This document shows positions 25,124 to 32,153 of a DNA stretch of 51,801 nt, piece by piece. The notes beneath the pieces are model-generated. The model saw only the letters and a list, made by a program, of their open reading frames with translations, had not been told where the DNA came from and ran no database searches. The translations under genes were made by a program, and so were the position numbers. The DNA comes from WJMT01 sp964445575 (GTDB taxonomy: Bacteria > Acidobacteriota > Aminicenantia > Aminicenantales > Aminicenantaceae): assembly GCA_964445575.1 (NCBI GenBank), contig CAYULB010000010.1, forward strand, positions 1-51,801. Direction: 5' to 3'. How positions within the stretch are numbered: the stretch's first letter is position 1; each line of letters starts with the position of its first letter.

Positions 25124-27053
25124 AAAGACATTTTATATCACCACACCTATTTATTATGTAAACGACGTCCCTCATATCGGGCATGCTTACACCACCATTA
25201 TTGCCGATGCCTTAAGCCGCTATAAAAAGCTTGCCGGAAATAACGTCTTTTTTTTGACCGGAACCGACGAACACGGACAGAAGATAGAAAAAAGCGCTCG
25301 GGAAAAAGGAATCAAACCCATCGAACTTGCGGACAAGGTGGTCAAACGTTTTAAAAGTCTCTGGAAAGAACTGAATATCGACTACGATTATTTCATTCGA
25401 ACCACTGAAAAAAGACATGAGAAAGGAGTGCAGGAGCTTTTCCAGAAACTGAAGGACAAAGGAGAAATCTATAAAGGTGAGTATAAAGGATACTACTGTG
25501 TGAGCTGTGAAAACTTTCTTTCTGAAGATGTTCCTCTGCAAAAAGAGGGACATAAATTTTGTCCTGACTGCGAGAAAGAGGCGGGCAAAGTCTCTGAAAA
25601 ATGCTACTTTTTCCGTCTGTCCGCTTATCAGGACCGGCTTCTGGAGCTTTATGAGAAAAATCCACACTTTGTGAGACCTAAGAGCCGGTTGAATGAAATC
25701 AAGAGCTTTGTCAAAAAGGGACTTAAAGATTTGAGCGTCACCCGTTCTACTGTAAAATGGGGGATTTCGGTTCCGAATGACCCTGAGCAGTCCATTTATG
25801 TATGGTTTGATGCCTTGAACAATTATCTGACAGGAATCGGATATGGATGGAATTCAGAGCTTTATCAGACCTTTTGGCCTCCGGATATTCATCTCATCGG
25901 AAAAGACATACTTAGGTTCCATGCGGTTTACTGGCCTGCCTTCCTCATGGCCGGAGAGTTTCCTCTTCCCAAAACCGTATACGGGCACGGATGGTGGCTT
26001 AAAGATAAGACTAAAATGTCCAAATCAAAAGGAAATGTTCTGGACCCTCAAATCATACTCAAAAGCTTTGGAACAGATCCACTCAGATACTTCCTTCTTC
26101 GGGAAATCCCCATCGGACTTGACGGAAATTTCTCTCATGAAGGCTTCATCCACAGGTGCAACTCTGACTTGGCCAATGACTTGGGAAACCTAGTCCAGAG
26201 AACTCTCACCATGATCCGAAAATATTTCGAAGGAAAAATTGAGACCCTTGGAGAAGAAAATAACCAGGACATAAGCCTGAAAAAACGATTTGATGTTCTG
26301 AAATCAAAAGTCATAGAACATTATGAAAACTATTTGATAAACAAAGCTCTTGAAGAAATATGGGCTTATATCAATTCTGTAAACAAATACCTGGCCGATA
26401 ATGAACCTTGGAGTCTGGCCAAGGATAAAGATGAAAAAAAGCAAAAAAGGCTTGCTCGTATTCTCTATCAGACAGCCAGTGCGTTGCGCGGCATAAGCTG
26501 CTTGCTCTATCCAGTCATGCCGGAATCTGCCCAAAAAATATGGAATTTCCTTGGGGAGAAAAAAAAGATTGAAACAACATCCTTACATGGCTTAGAGTTT
26601 CAAGACTATAGACCTTCTCAAGAAATCAGAAAACCTAAAGCCATATTTCCCAGAGTGGACCTCAAAGACTTTCTCAAAGAAGATAAAAAAGCCGCTCAAG
26701 GCAAAACCAAAAAGGAGGGAAAAATGAGTCAAATATCATTCAATGAATTTAAAAAAATGGATCTAAGGGTTGCTGAGATTCTGAGTGCAGAAAAAGTGGA
26801 AGGAACCCGAAAGCTGATCAAGCTGGAAGCAGACATCGGAGATGAGACCCGACAGATGGTAGCTGGGATTTCAGAAACATATGAACCCAAAGATCTCATC
26901 GGAAAAAAGATTGTAGTGGTGGCCAATCTGGAACCAGCTAATATCCATGGAATAGAGTCTCAAGCCATGCTGCTGGCAGCGGTTAAAGAAGACGGCACCG
27001 CGGTAATCCCTTTCTTTGTTGAAGATATCCCTGCCGGTGCCAAAGTCTTATAA
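25107..27053 (+). CDS. metG: Methionyl-tRNA synthetase with C-terminal tRNA-binding domain
   Basis: A 648-residue class I synthetase. HIGH is at 23-26 and KMSKS at 303-307. Between them a zinc domain has CVSC and CPDC plus a further Cys in SEKCYF. The anticodon-binding helices follow, then a Lys-rich linker and a Trbp111/EMAP-type OB fold at 540-648. The start is GTG 25107, eight bases after a perfect AGGAGG, overlapping folE. A second strong ribosome-binding site sits inside the gene just before codon 540 (see separate entry). The stop is adjacent to the tsaC stop on the other strand. Confidence 0.96.
   Translation: MEERPKKTFYITTPIYYVNDVPHIGHAYTTIIADALSRYKKLAGNNVFFLTGTDEHGQKIEKSAREKGIKPIELADKVVKRFKSLWKELNIDYDYFIRTTEKRHEKGVQELFQKLKDKGEIYKGEYKGYYCVSCENFLSEDVPLQKEGHKFCPDCEKEAGKVSEKCYFFRLSAYQDRLLELYEKNPHFVRPKSRLNEIKSFVKKGLKDLSVTRSTVKWGISVPNDPEQSIYVWFDALNNYLTGIGYGWNSELYQTFWPPDIHLIGKDILRFHAVYWPAFLMAGEFPLPKTVYGHGWWLKDKTKMSKSKGNVLDPQIILKSFGTDPLRYFLLREIPIGLDGNFSHEGFIHRCNSDLANDLGNLVQRTLTMIRKYFEGKIETLGEENNQDISLKKRFDVLKSKVIEHYENYLINKALEEIWAYINSVNKYLADNEPWSLAKDKDEKKQKRLARILYQTASALRGISCLLYPVMPESAQKIWNFLGEKKKIETTSLHGLEFQDYRPSQEIRKPKAIFPRVDLKDFLKEDKKAAQGKTKKEGKMSQISFNEFKKMDLRVAEILSAEKVEGTRKLIKLEADIGDETRQMVAGISETYEPKDLIGKKIVVVANLEPANIHGIESQAMLLAAVKEDGTAVIPFFVEDIPAGAKVL
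26713..26726 (+). promoter_or_regulatory. Internal ribosome-binding site and ATG within metG
   Basis: AGGAGG at 26713-26718, five bases, then an in-frame ATG at 26724-26726. The site lies exactly at the linker between the synthetase body and the tRNA-binding domain. Use of it would give a free 109-residue Trbp111-like protein (26724-27053). The AGGAGG also encodes Lys-Glu-Gly in a linker where sequence is poorly constrained. Confidence 0.45.
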
Positions 27054-27680
27054 AAAGGGTTTGAGGTCCTTTATACAGACCGCACCTTGCCTGAGGATTT
27101 CCAGTTTACCGGATATCAGACTTATGACAGTGGAGGGAAGCTTTCCTTTGGTTTTCCCTCCGTCAATAATGAGGTCAGCTTTCCCTTTAAAAAATTCAAC
27201 CGCCTCTTCCGGCTTAGAGATTTCTTTTTTGCCTGAAAGATTGGCGCTGGTGGCAGTGAGGGGGAAGCCTGCTTTTTCTACCAGTGAGTTCAACCATTTA
27301 TGTTCAGGCCATCGAATTCCTATGGTTTTTGTTGGCCCGGTGATGTATTCCGGAAATTTCTCCGAGGCTTTGAGCACCATGGTCAGAGGGCCCGGCCAGA
27401 ACTGTTTTGAGAGCCGGTAAAACAAGTCCGGTCTCTCTGTTGTGATCTCCTCTACCATTTTCATGCCAGATACAATCACGGAAAGAGGTTTTTGTCGGTC
27501 TCTGTGTTTCAGCCGATAAATCCGAGCTACTGCTTTTTCAGAATAACAGCTCGCCCCCAACCCGTAAAAAGTCTCCGTGGGATAGACGATCAGCCCATTT
27601 TTTTTAAGAAACCCGGATATGAGGTCAATTTTCTGGGTCTCTATTCGCTCCGTATCAACCTTGATAATTTGTGTCTTCAT
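27048..27680 (-). CDS. tsaC: L-threonylcarbamoyladenylate synthase (TsaC/Sua5/YrdC)
   Basis: A 210-residue YrdC-domain protein that makes threonylcarbamoyl-AMP for the t6A37 tRNA modification. The conserved blocks are YPTETFYGLG, RQKPLSVIV, the GPxT motif in FWPGPLTMVLKAS, IGIRWPEH, and LTATSANLSGKKE. It is the short single-domain form without the Sua5 C-terminal domain. It converges on metG: the two stop codons lie back to back as TTATAA (27048-27053). Confidence 0.93.
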   Translation of the reverse strand: MKTQIIKVDTERIETQKIDLISGFLKKNGLIVYPTETFYGLGASCYSEKAVARIYRLKHRDRQKPLSVIVSGMKMVEEITTERPDLFYRLSKQFWPGPLTMVLKASEKFPEYITGPTKTIGIRWPEHKWLNSLVEKAGFPLTATSANLSGKKEISKPEEAVEFFKGKADLIIDGGKTKGKLPSTVISLISGKLEILRQGAVCIKDLKPFL

Positions 27681-27686
27681 AAATCT

Positions 27687-27728
27687 CTTATATCAAACAA
27701 TCCTGAACTATTCAAATCCTGAAGGATT
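27687..27728 (-). promoter_or_regulatory. Candidate tsaC promoter overlapped by repeats
   Basis: On the minus strand TTGAAT (27715-27710), 17 bases, TATAAG (27692-27687). The transcript would start close to the tsaC ATG (27680), so it may be leaderless. On the plus strand AATCCTGAA occurs at 27699-27707 and 27715-27723, and AATCCT GA AGGATT is a perfect palindrome at 27715-27728, lying over the -35 box. This looks operator-like. Confidence 0.35.
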
Positions 27729-27999
27729 CAAAAGAAAAGATAGATTTATCACAAAAACATGCCCTTCAGAAAAAAACTCCTCTGGCTGTTGTTTTCTGTC
27801 TGGTTCCTGAGTTCCTGGGAAACTACGGTACATGAGCGCTAAAGCCTCAAGGAAAAAGTTTGATGTGGACGCTTGCATCACCCGCATCCATAAAATCTAA
27901 AGGCCTTTATCTTGTGTTTCAACTGACTTCCTATATAATATTATAGAGGTTGAGAAGATCTTTAATGGCTGGTTCTTATGAGATGAGACAAGAAAGGAC

Positions 28000-28023
28000 A
28001 GGTGACCTTTTTAGGGAACACCT
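28000..28023 (+). promoter_or_regulatory. Candidate activator site upstream of the sigma-54 promoter
   Basis: Inverted repeat AGGTG-14 bases-CACCT, with partial inner matching (CC and GG). Its centre is about 76 bases before the predicted transcription start, near the usual range for bacterial enhancer-binding proteins. Confidence 0.3.
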
Positions 28024-28060
28024 CAATCTTTACTCTACCCTGAAAAAAAGTGTATTACAG

Positions 28061-28080
28061 TTGGCATATTTTTTGCATAT
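28061..28080 (+). promoter_or_regulatory. Sigma-54 (RpoN) promoter
   Basis: TTGGCATA (28061-28068), four T, then TTGCATAT (28073-28080). GG at 28063-28064 and GC at 28075-28076 are exactly ten bases apart, the invariant RpoN spacing. Transcription would start near 28087, leaving a short leader holding the AGGAG site for ATG 28105. This is the only convincing sigma-54 site I found in the window. Confidence 0.72.
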
Positions 28081-28104
28081 ATCATCTACAGAAGGAGTGA
28101 TGAA

Positions 28105-28875
28105 ATGAAAAAATATCTAATTCTTATCGGACTTATCATTTTTATTTTCCCATCTATGCTGTTTTCTGACCTTGTCACATTCAGAGTGGGATATTTTATT
28201 CCCAGGGCCCAGAGCGATCTTTGGCAGATCGAATTTGAAAACTTGGACTTTACCAAAGCTGATTTCCAAAGCTCTAACTTCTGTTTCTCCTATGAGTACT
28301 TTTTTACCAGATATTCCAGCCTGCTTATCACTCTAGAAGGTTATAACGAACAAAAAGTGGGTTATTATAAGGATTATATCGGATATCCGGAGGGTCCTAG
28401 AGAATGGGCTTATCCCAAGGAATCTACAGGTCTTTATGATAAAGAGTTCATCCCCAATCATGTGTTTTCTGTATCTTCCACTCCTATATTGATTTCCGTT
28501 AAGCTATTACCTTTGGGAAGAGCCCAAAAAATCATTCCCTATATTGGTGCCGGAGGAGGAATATTTATCTGGAGCGTTCAATTAGAGGGAGACACAATCG
28601 ACTTTTCAGATGAGTGGTATGATACAGCGGCAGATGTTTCTGTATATCCTATTTATTACACCAATGCCTATGAACGAGGACGCATCACTTTTGGTGCCCA
28701 TGTGTTTGGCGGATTTATGATGCCTATTGCAAACAGAATAAGTATGGAGGGAGAATTCAAATACAATTATGTGGAAGGTCAATTTTCTGATGACCCCTAT
28801 CAGGGATTCCAGGGATTTGAGCCGTTTGACTTAAGCGGATATCAGATATCTCTGGGAATAAATTACTGGTTCTAA
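28105..28875 (+). CDS. Outer-membrane beta-barrel protein, function unknown
   Basis: A 256-residue protein with a clear signal peptide (MKKYLILIGLIIFIFPSMLFS). The mature part shows alternating strand pattern, many Tyr, Phe and Gly, loops rich in Asp and Pro, and a final aromatic residue after GINYWF, the usual mark of an outer-membrane barrel. The YIGAGGGIFIW and HVFGGFMMP strands resemble small porin or OmpW-like barrels, but I cannot assign a family. The AAGGAG site is good. Control by sigma-54 (see promoter) suggests conditional expression, for instance by nutrient or envelope signals. Confidence 0.72.
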   Translation: MKKYLILIGLIIFIFPSMLFSDLVTFRVGYFIPRAQSDLWQIEFENLDFTKADFQSSNFCFSYEYFFTRYSSLLITLEGYNEQKVGYYKDYIGYPEGPREWAYPKESTGLYDKEFIPNHVFSVSSTPILISVKLLPLGRAQKIIPYIGAGGGIFIWSVQLEGDTIDFSDEWYDTAADVSVYPIYYTNAYERGRITFGAHVFGGFMMPIANRISMEGEFKYNYVEGQFSDDPYQGFQGFEPFDLSGYQISLGINYWF

Positions 28876-28885
28876 TAAAACCGCT

Positions 28886-29665
28886 CTACTTCTTTTTTAA
28901 CTTATTGATTATGAGTTCAGATACTTTTTTTCCGGAAAGGAGCATTCCTCCAAAAATAGGCCCCATTCTCGGCCCCCCGAAAACAGCATTGGCAGCCATT
29001 CCTGTAACATACAGTCCGGGAAAGGCTTCTTTGGTGTTCTCTATTAAAGTTTTCTCCCCCTTATCAGCCCACATAGGCTTTTCTCCGATCACCTCTCCCG
29101 TGGGAGTTAAAAGCTCTGCTCCGTATTTTCGGGAAACCACACCAGCCAGCTCTGCATCATGTCCTGTCGCATCCACAACATAAGGACTCCTCATTGTCAG
29201 AGGGTCCACATGAAGACGGGCCAGCTGAGCTGCTGTCCAATTGATCACCACTCCGGTTACTTTATCATCAACGATCATGACATCTTCAGCAAATATACAG
29301 TTATACACATGAACACCCTGTTTTAATGCTTTGCTTAAAAGCAAGCTCAGGGTTTCTAAAGAAGAAGCAGTATAATAACTGTCCTTATAATGAAGTGTAG
29401 TAACTCCCAGTTCATCCAGGATGCTCTTTGATTCTTCTTGAATAACAATTTTATTAAACATCATCCCCCCGCCGGGAAGTCCTCCTCCAGGCCGCAGGGA
29501 CTTTTCCAGAACCACCACCTTTACTCCTGATTTGCCTAAATAATAGGCAGCACACAGACCAGAAGGGCCTGCTCCACAAATAATGACATCAGATTCCAAA
29601 TCGTCCAAAAATTCTTTATAAAACGTCTCTGTAATAGCCTTTGAGATAACAATTTCATCGATCAT
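28886..29665 (-). CDS. thi4: Sulfide-dependent ADP-thiazole synthase (prokaryotic Thi4)
   Basis: A 259-residue FAD/NAD-fold enzyme making the thiazole part of thiamine from NAD and glycine. The dinucleotide loop is GAGPSGL at 31-37, with GGGLPGGGMMF at 60-70 and a C-terminal GGPRMGPIFGGMLLSG. Yeast Thi4 gives up the sulfur of Cys205 and is used once; here the aligned position in LHVDP is His 152. Such His forms are catalytic and take free sulfide, which fits an anaerobe. It has its own promoter; no TPP riboswitch is visible upstream. Confidence 0.92.
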   Translation of the reverse strand: MIDEIVISKAITETFYKEFLDDLESDVIICGAGPSGLCAAYYLGKSGVKVVVLEKSLRPGGGLPGGGMMFNKIVIQEESKSILDELGVTTLHYKDSYYTASSLETLSLLLSKALKQGVHVYNCIFAEDVMIVDDKVTGVVINWTAAQLARLHVDPLTMRSPYVVDATGHDAELAGVVSRKYGAELLTPTGEVIGEKPMWADKGEKTLIENTKEAFPGLYVTGMAANAVFGGPRMGPIFGGMLLSGKKVSELIINKLKKK

Positions 29666-29699
29666 TTTTACCTCTCAACACCAATTCTTTTTATTCACC

Positions 29700-29728
29700 A
29701 TTATAAATTTACCATTTGGCCCGGTCAA
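29700..29728 (-). promoter_or_regulatory. Candidate thi4 promoter
   Basis: On the minus strand TTGACC (29728-29723), 17 bases, perfect TATAAT (29705-29700). The predicted leader of about 28 bases contains GAGAGG before the thi4 ATG. It is too short for a TPP riboswitch. Confidence 0.55.
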
Positions 29729-29760
29729 TGGAATTATAATGACTCTAAAATATCAGCAAA

Positions 29761-30276
29761 TCAATATTCATCAAACGAAATGATTTCTCCCAGCTCCTTC
29801 CTTCCTCTATCCCTAGGTATCTCATGAGGAAAACCCAGGGGAGTTAAAGCAAGAACTTTGACATCATCTGGGATAGAAAGGATCTCTTTCACTTCTTCTT
29901 CCCTAAATGCTCCGATCCAGCAGGTCCCCAGTCCTTCTTCCCATGCCCTGAGCATAAGATGGTCCAAAGCTATGGATACGTCAATAGACCAGGACTTCAT
30001 ATAATTTCCCTGATGTTGATAGCATCTGTCCGGGAATCCGCAGGCTACAATAACTACAGGGGCCTGAGCAACAAATGATTGATTTCTGGAAGCTACAGCC
30101 AGCTTTTTTCTTTTTTTCTGATCTTTAACAATAATAAACTTCCAAGGCTGAAAATTTTTTCCAGAGGGAGCCACCCGGGCAGCTTCTAATACTTTAGTCA
30201 GCAAATCATCAGGAATGGGCTTACTTTGATATTTCCTAATACTTCTTCTTGATTTCATAACGTCAAATACACTCAT
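29761..30276 (-). CDS. Nitroreductase family protein
   Basis: A 171-residue FMN-dependent oxidoreductase with the usual landmarks: SRRSIRKYQSKPIP at the N-terminus, APSGKNFQPWKFI for FMN contact, and GLGTCWIGAF. It is the short form common in anaerobes; the physiological substrate is unknown. The ATG follows a good AAGGAG and overlaps the end of the glycosyltransferase gene by 14 bases, so it is probably in the same transcript. Confidence 0.9.
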   Translation of the reverse strand: MSVFDVMKSRRSIRKYQSKPIPDDLLTKVLEAARVAPSGKNFQPWKFIIVKDQKKRKKLAVASRNQSFVAQAPVVIVACGFPDRCYQHQGNYMKSWSIDVSIALDHLMLRAWEEGLGTCWIGAFREEEVKEILSIPDDVKVLALTPLGFPHEIPRDRGRKELGEIISFDEY

Positions 30277-31141
30277 TTTCTCTCCTTTCTTTTTTAGCTA
30301 TATTCTCAAGGTCATATTTTTCAATGATTTTTTTATAATTCATTGCTTGCTGGATTTTTCCTCTTTTTTCAAACCCTCCTATCAATATCCGGCACTTCTT
30401 GAGGATCTCTTTTTTCACAAGAATTTCCTGTTTTTCAGTCAGGTCCCATTTCAATGTTTTCTCAAGTGCTTTGATTCTGAACCGGTCCATCCCCCAGTAT
30501 TTTTTTGACAGCTGATCTTTGTGCCCTCCTCTTTTTATGATCAGCGGATCATCTAGAAACTTTACCGGATACCTAAATGCCAGTCTGAGTCCCAGGTCAT
30601 AATCTTCACAAGCCGGCAGTTCCTCATCAAACTTTCCTATTTCATCAAATAATCTCCGTCTAAAAAGTGCTGATGAAAGGCTCAGCAGACATAAAGGAAT
30701 AACTTTTTCAAATATCCATCCAGAATGCTTTCTGTGCCTTTTGCGGGGATTTACAAAAATCCCGTTTCTTATCCAAGTCTCCTGAGTGCAGCACACCACA
30801 GACTGGGGGTTTGCTTTCATGTATTCCATCTGCAGACGAATTTTTTCTTTCTTCCAAAGGTCATCTGAATCTAAAAAAGCGATGTACTCACCTTTTGAAA
30901 TCTCTAGTCCTAAATTTCTGGCTGAACTCACTCCCTTATGTTCCTGATACTGATATCTGATGTTCTGGTCAAAGGAATCCACGACCTTCCTGGTGTCGTC
31001 TGTTGATCCGTCATCCACAATGATCAGTTCATGCGACTCTGAATTCTCTCTGTTTAAAAAATAATCCTGACTTAACACAGAATCAACAGCTTGTCTTAAG
31101 TAAGAACTTCTGTTGAAAGTAGGAATAATGATACTTATCAT
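30263..31141 (-). CDS. Family 2 glycosyltransferase
   Basis: A 292-residue GT-A fold transferase. It has IIIPTFNRSSYLRQAVDSVL at the start, VDDGSTDDT for nucleotide binding, the FLDSDD metal motif, and ACEDYDLGLRL for the catalytic base. It probably adds sugars to envelope glycans. I chose ATG 31141, the usual start of the family, four bases after the upstream stop; ATG 31174 and TTG 31183 are in frame but unsupported. No transmembrane tail is seen. It is isolated from other polysaccharide genes. Confidence 0.85.
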   Translation of the reverse strand: MISIIIPTFNRSSYLRQAVDSVLSQDYFLNRENSESHELIIVDDGSTDDTRKVVDSFDQNIRYQYQEHKGVSSARNLGLEISKGEYIAFLDSDDLWKKEKIRLQMEYMKANPQSVVCCTQETWIRNGIFVNPRKRHRKHSGWIFEKVIPLCLLSLSSALFRRRLFDEIGKFDEELPACEDYDLGLRLAFRYPVKFLDDPLIIKRGGHKDQLSKKYWGMDRFRIKALEKTLKWDLTEKQEILVKKEILKKCRILIGGFEKRGKIQQAMNYKKIIEKYDLENIAKKERRENECI

Positions 31142-31145
31142 CCCT

Positions 31146-31976
31146 CTACTGCTTGATGATAACCGCGTTTTCATTAATATCAAAAGGTAGATTTATGACT
31201 CCCCAGATAGTGTTAAGTTTTATCTCTCCTGAAAATCGGCAGCTGACTGAATTCTGCTGGAAAAAACCATATATATCCTTGCCCACTTCATAAAAGTTTA
31301 CCAAGGCATTCAACGAGAATTGTTTTTCTCCCTGCTTTTCAATGCTCTTATCCCCAGGAATGGTTCCTTTGCTGATCAGGTACCCCCCGATCCTTAATGA
31401 ATAATGAATTCTGCTGACCATCAGTTCAAAACAGTTTTGATTTATAAATTTGACCTGTAAATCAAAATCTGCACCTCCTATAGTGAGGTCATTGATTTTT
31501 ATAGCCTCGATTTTAACTTCAGGAGGACTGAAAATGGGAAACTCTCCCCTAAAATCAAACGGAACAATCTTTCTCCTCCTTCGTTCACTGAAAAATTCAA
31601 ACTCTCCTTTGAGGTAGCACGGGACCATTTCACTGTCTTTAAGCTCTTCAGCTGCATCAAACAACAGGTCATAAGTGATTTTAACCGGAAGCGCTATCAT
31701 GGTACTGTTCATGGCTTCTATTTTAAGGTCCTGATCCACCGGTACCTGCATGCGCAGATATTCCTTATGGCCTGTGATAAACCGGAAACCATACCCGGTT
31801 AGATAATAATTCTCTGATGAAGAATTTATGAGATTTACATAGAATACAATCTTAAGACCTGACCGCGAAAGGTCCTGTATCTGCTTTTCTTCCAACGAAA
31901 TCCTTATGTCCTGTTTTGCATGCAAAACAAGTATAAGACACCATAAAGCAGCGAATAGGATGACTGTTTTTTTCAT
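31146..31976 (-). CDS. Exported LEA type 2 (WHy-domain) protein
   Basis: A 276-residue protein with a signal peptide (about 1-20, ending LHAK). Two LEA14-like segments seem present: one around 25-130 (VFYVNLINSSSENYYLTGYGFRF) and a clearer one around 150-260 with VKFINQNCFELMVSRIHYSLRIGG. These beta-sandwich domains occur in desiccation-related and envelope proteins; the molecular role is not established. First gene of a minus-strand group with the glycosyltransferase and nitroreductase. Confidence 0.72.
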   Translation of the reverse strand: MKKTVILFAALWCLILVLHAKQDIRISLEEKQIQDLSRSGLKIVFYVNLINSSSENYYLTGYGFRFITGHKEYLRMQVPVDQDLKIEAMNSTMIALPVKITYDLLFDAAEELKDSEMVPCYLKGEFEFFSERRRRKIVPFDFRGEFPIFSPPEVKIEAIKINDLTIGGADFDLQVKFINQNCFELMVSRIHYSLRIGGYLISKGTIPGDKSIEKQGEKQFSLNALVNFYEVGKDIYGFFQQNSVSCRFSGEIKLNTIWGVINLPFDINENAVIIKQ

Positions 31977-32153
31977 CTATGACCTCAAAAAATTCTGTTT
32001 TTTTTAGATTTCATTGATCCTTTTTAGGATACAATATTACCAAAACAATTGCCAGAAAGTAAATCACTGAACCTTACACAGACATTTGATTTCTTAACAT
32101 TTCTATTATATCATCCCATTGACAGAGAAAATTCCATTTTAAAATAAAACAGA

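Larger units (their letters stand above)
27681..28104. other. Divergent intergenic region between tsaC and the sigma-54-controlled gene
   Basis: About 420 bases. It contains the tsaC promoter and repeats, the inverted repeat and the sigma-54 promoter listed separately. A TTGTGT (27912-27917), 16 bases, TATAAT (27934-27939) pair could be an extra plus-strand promoter. A 27-codon frame at 27759-27842 encodes a signal-peptide-like sequence (basic start, then LLWLLFSVWFL) but has no ribosome-binding site and no continuation; it may be a gene remnant or chance. Confidence 0.5.

Noticed and set aside
27759..27842. 27-codon signal-peptide-like frame as a real secreted peptide
   Set aside because: No ribosome-binding site and no mature region; more likely chance or a gene remnant.
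29666..29760. TPP riboswitch in front of thi4
   Set aside because: The leader after the predicted start is about 28 bases and lacks the CUGAGA and ACCUGA-type core motifs.
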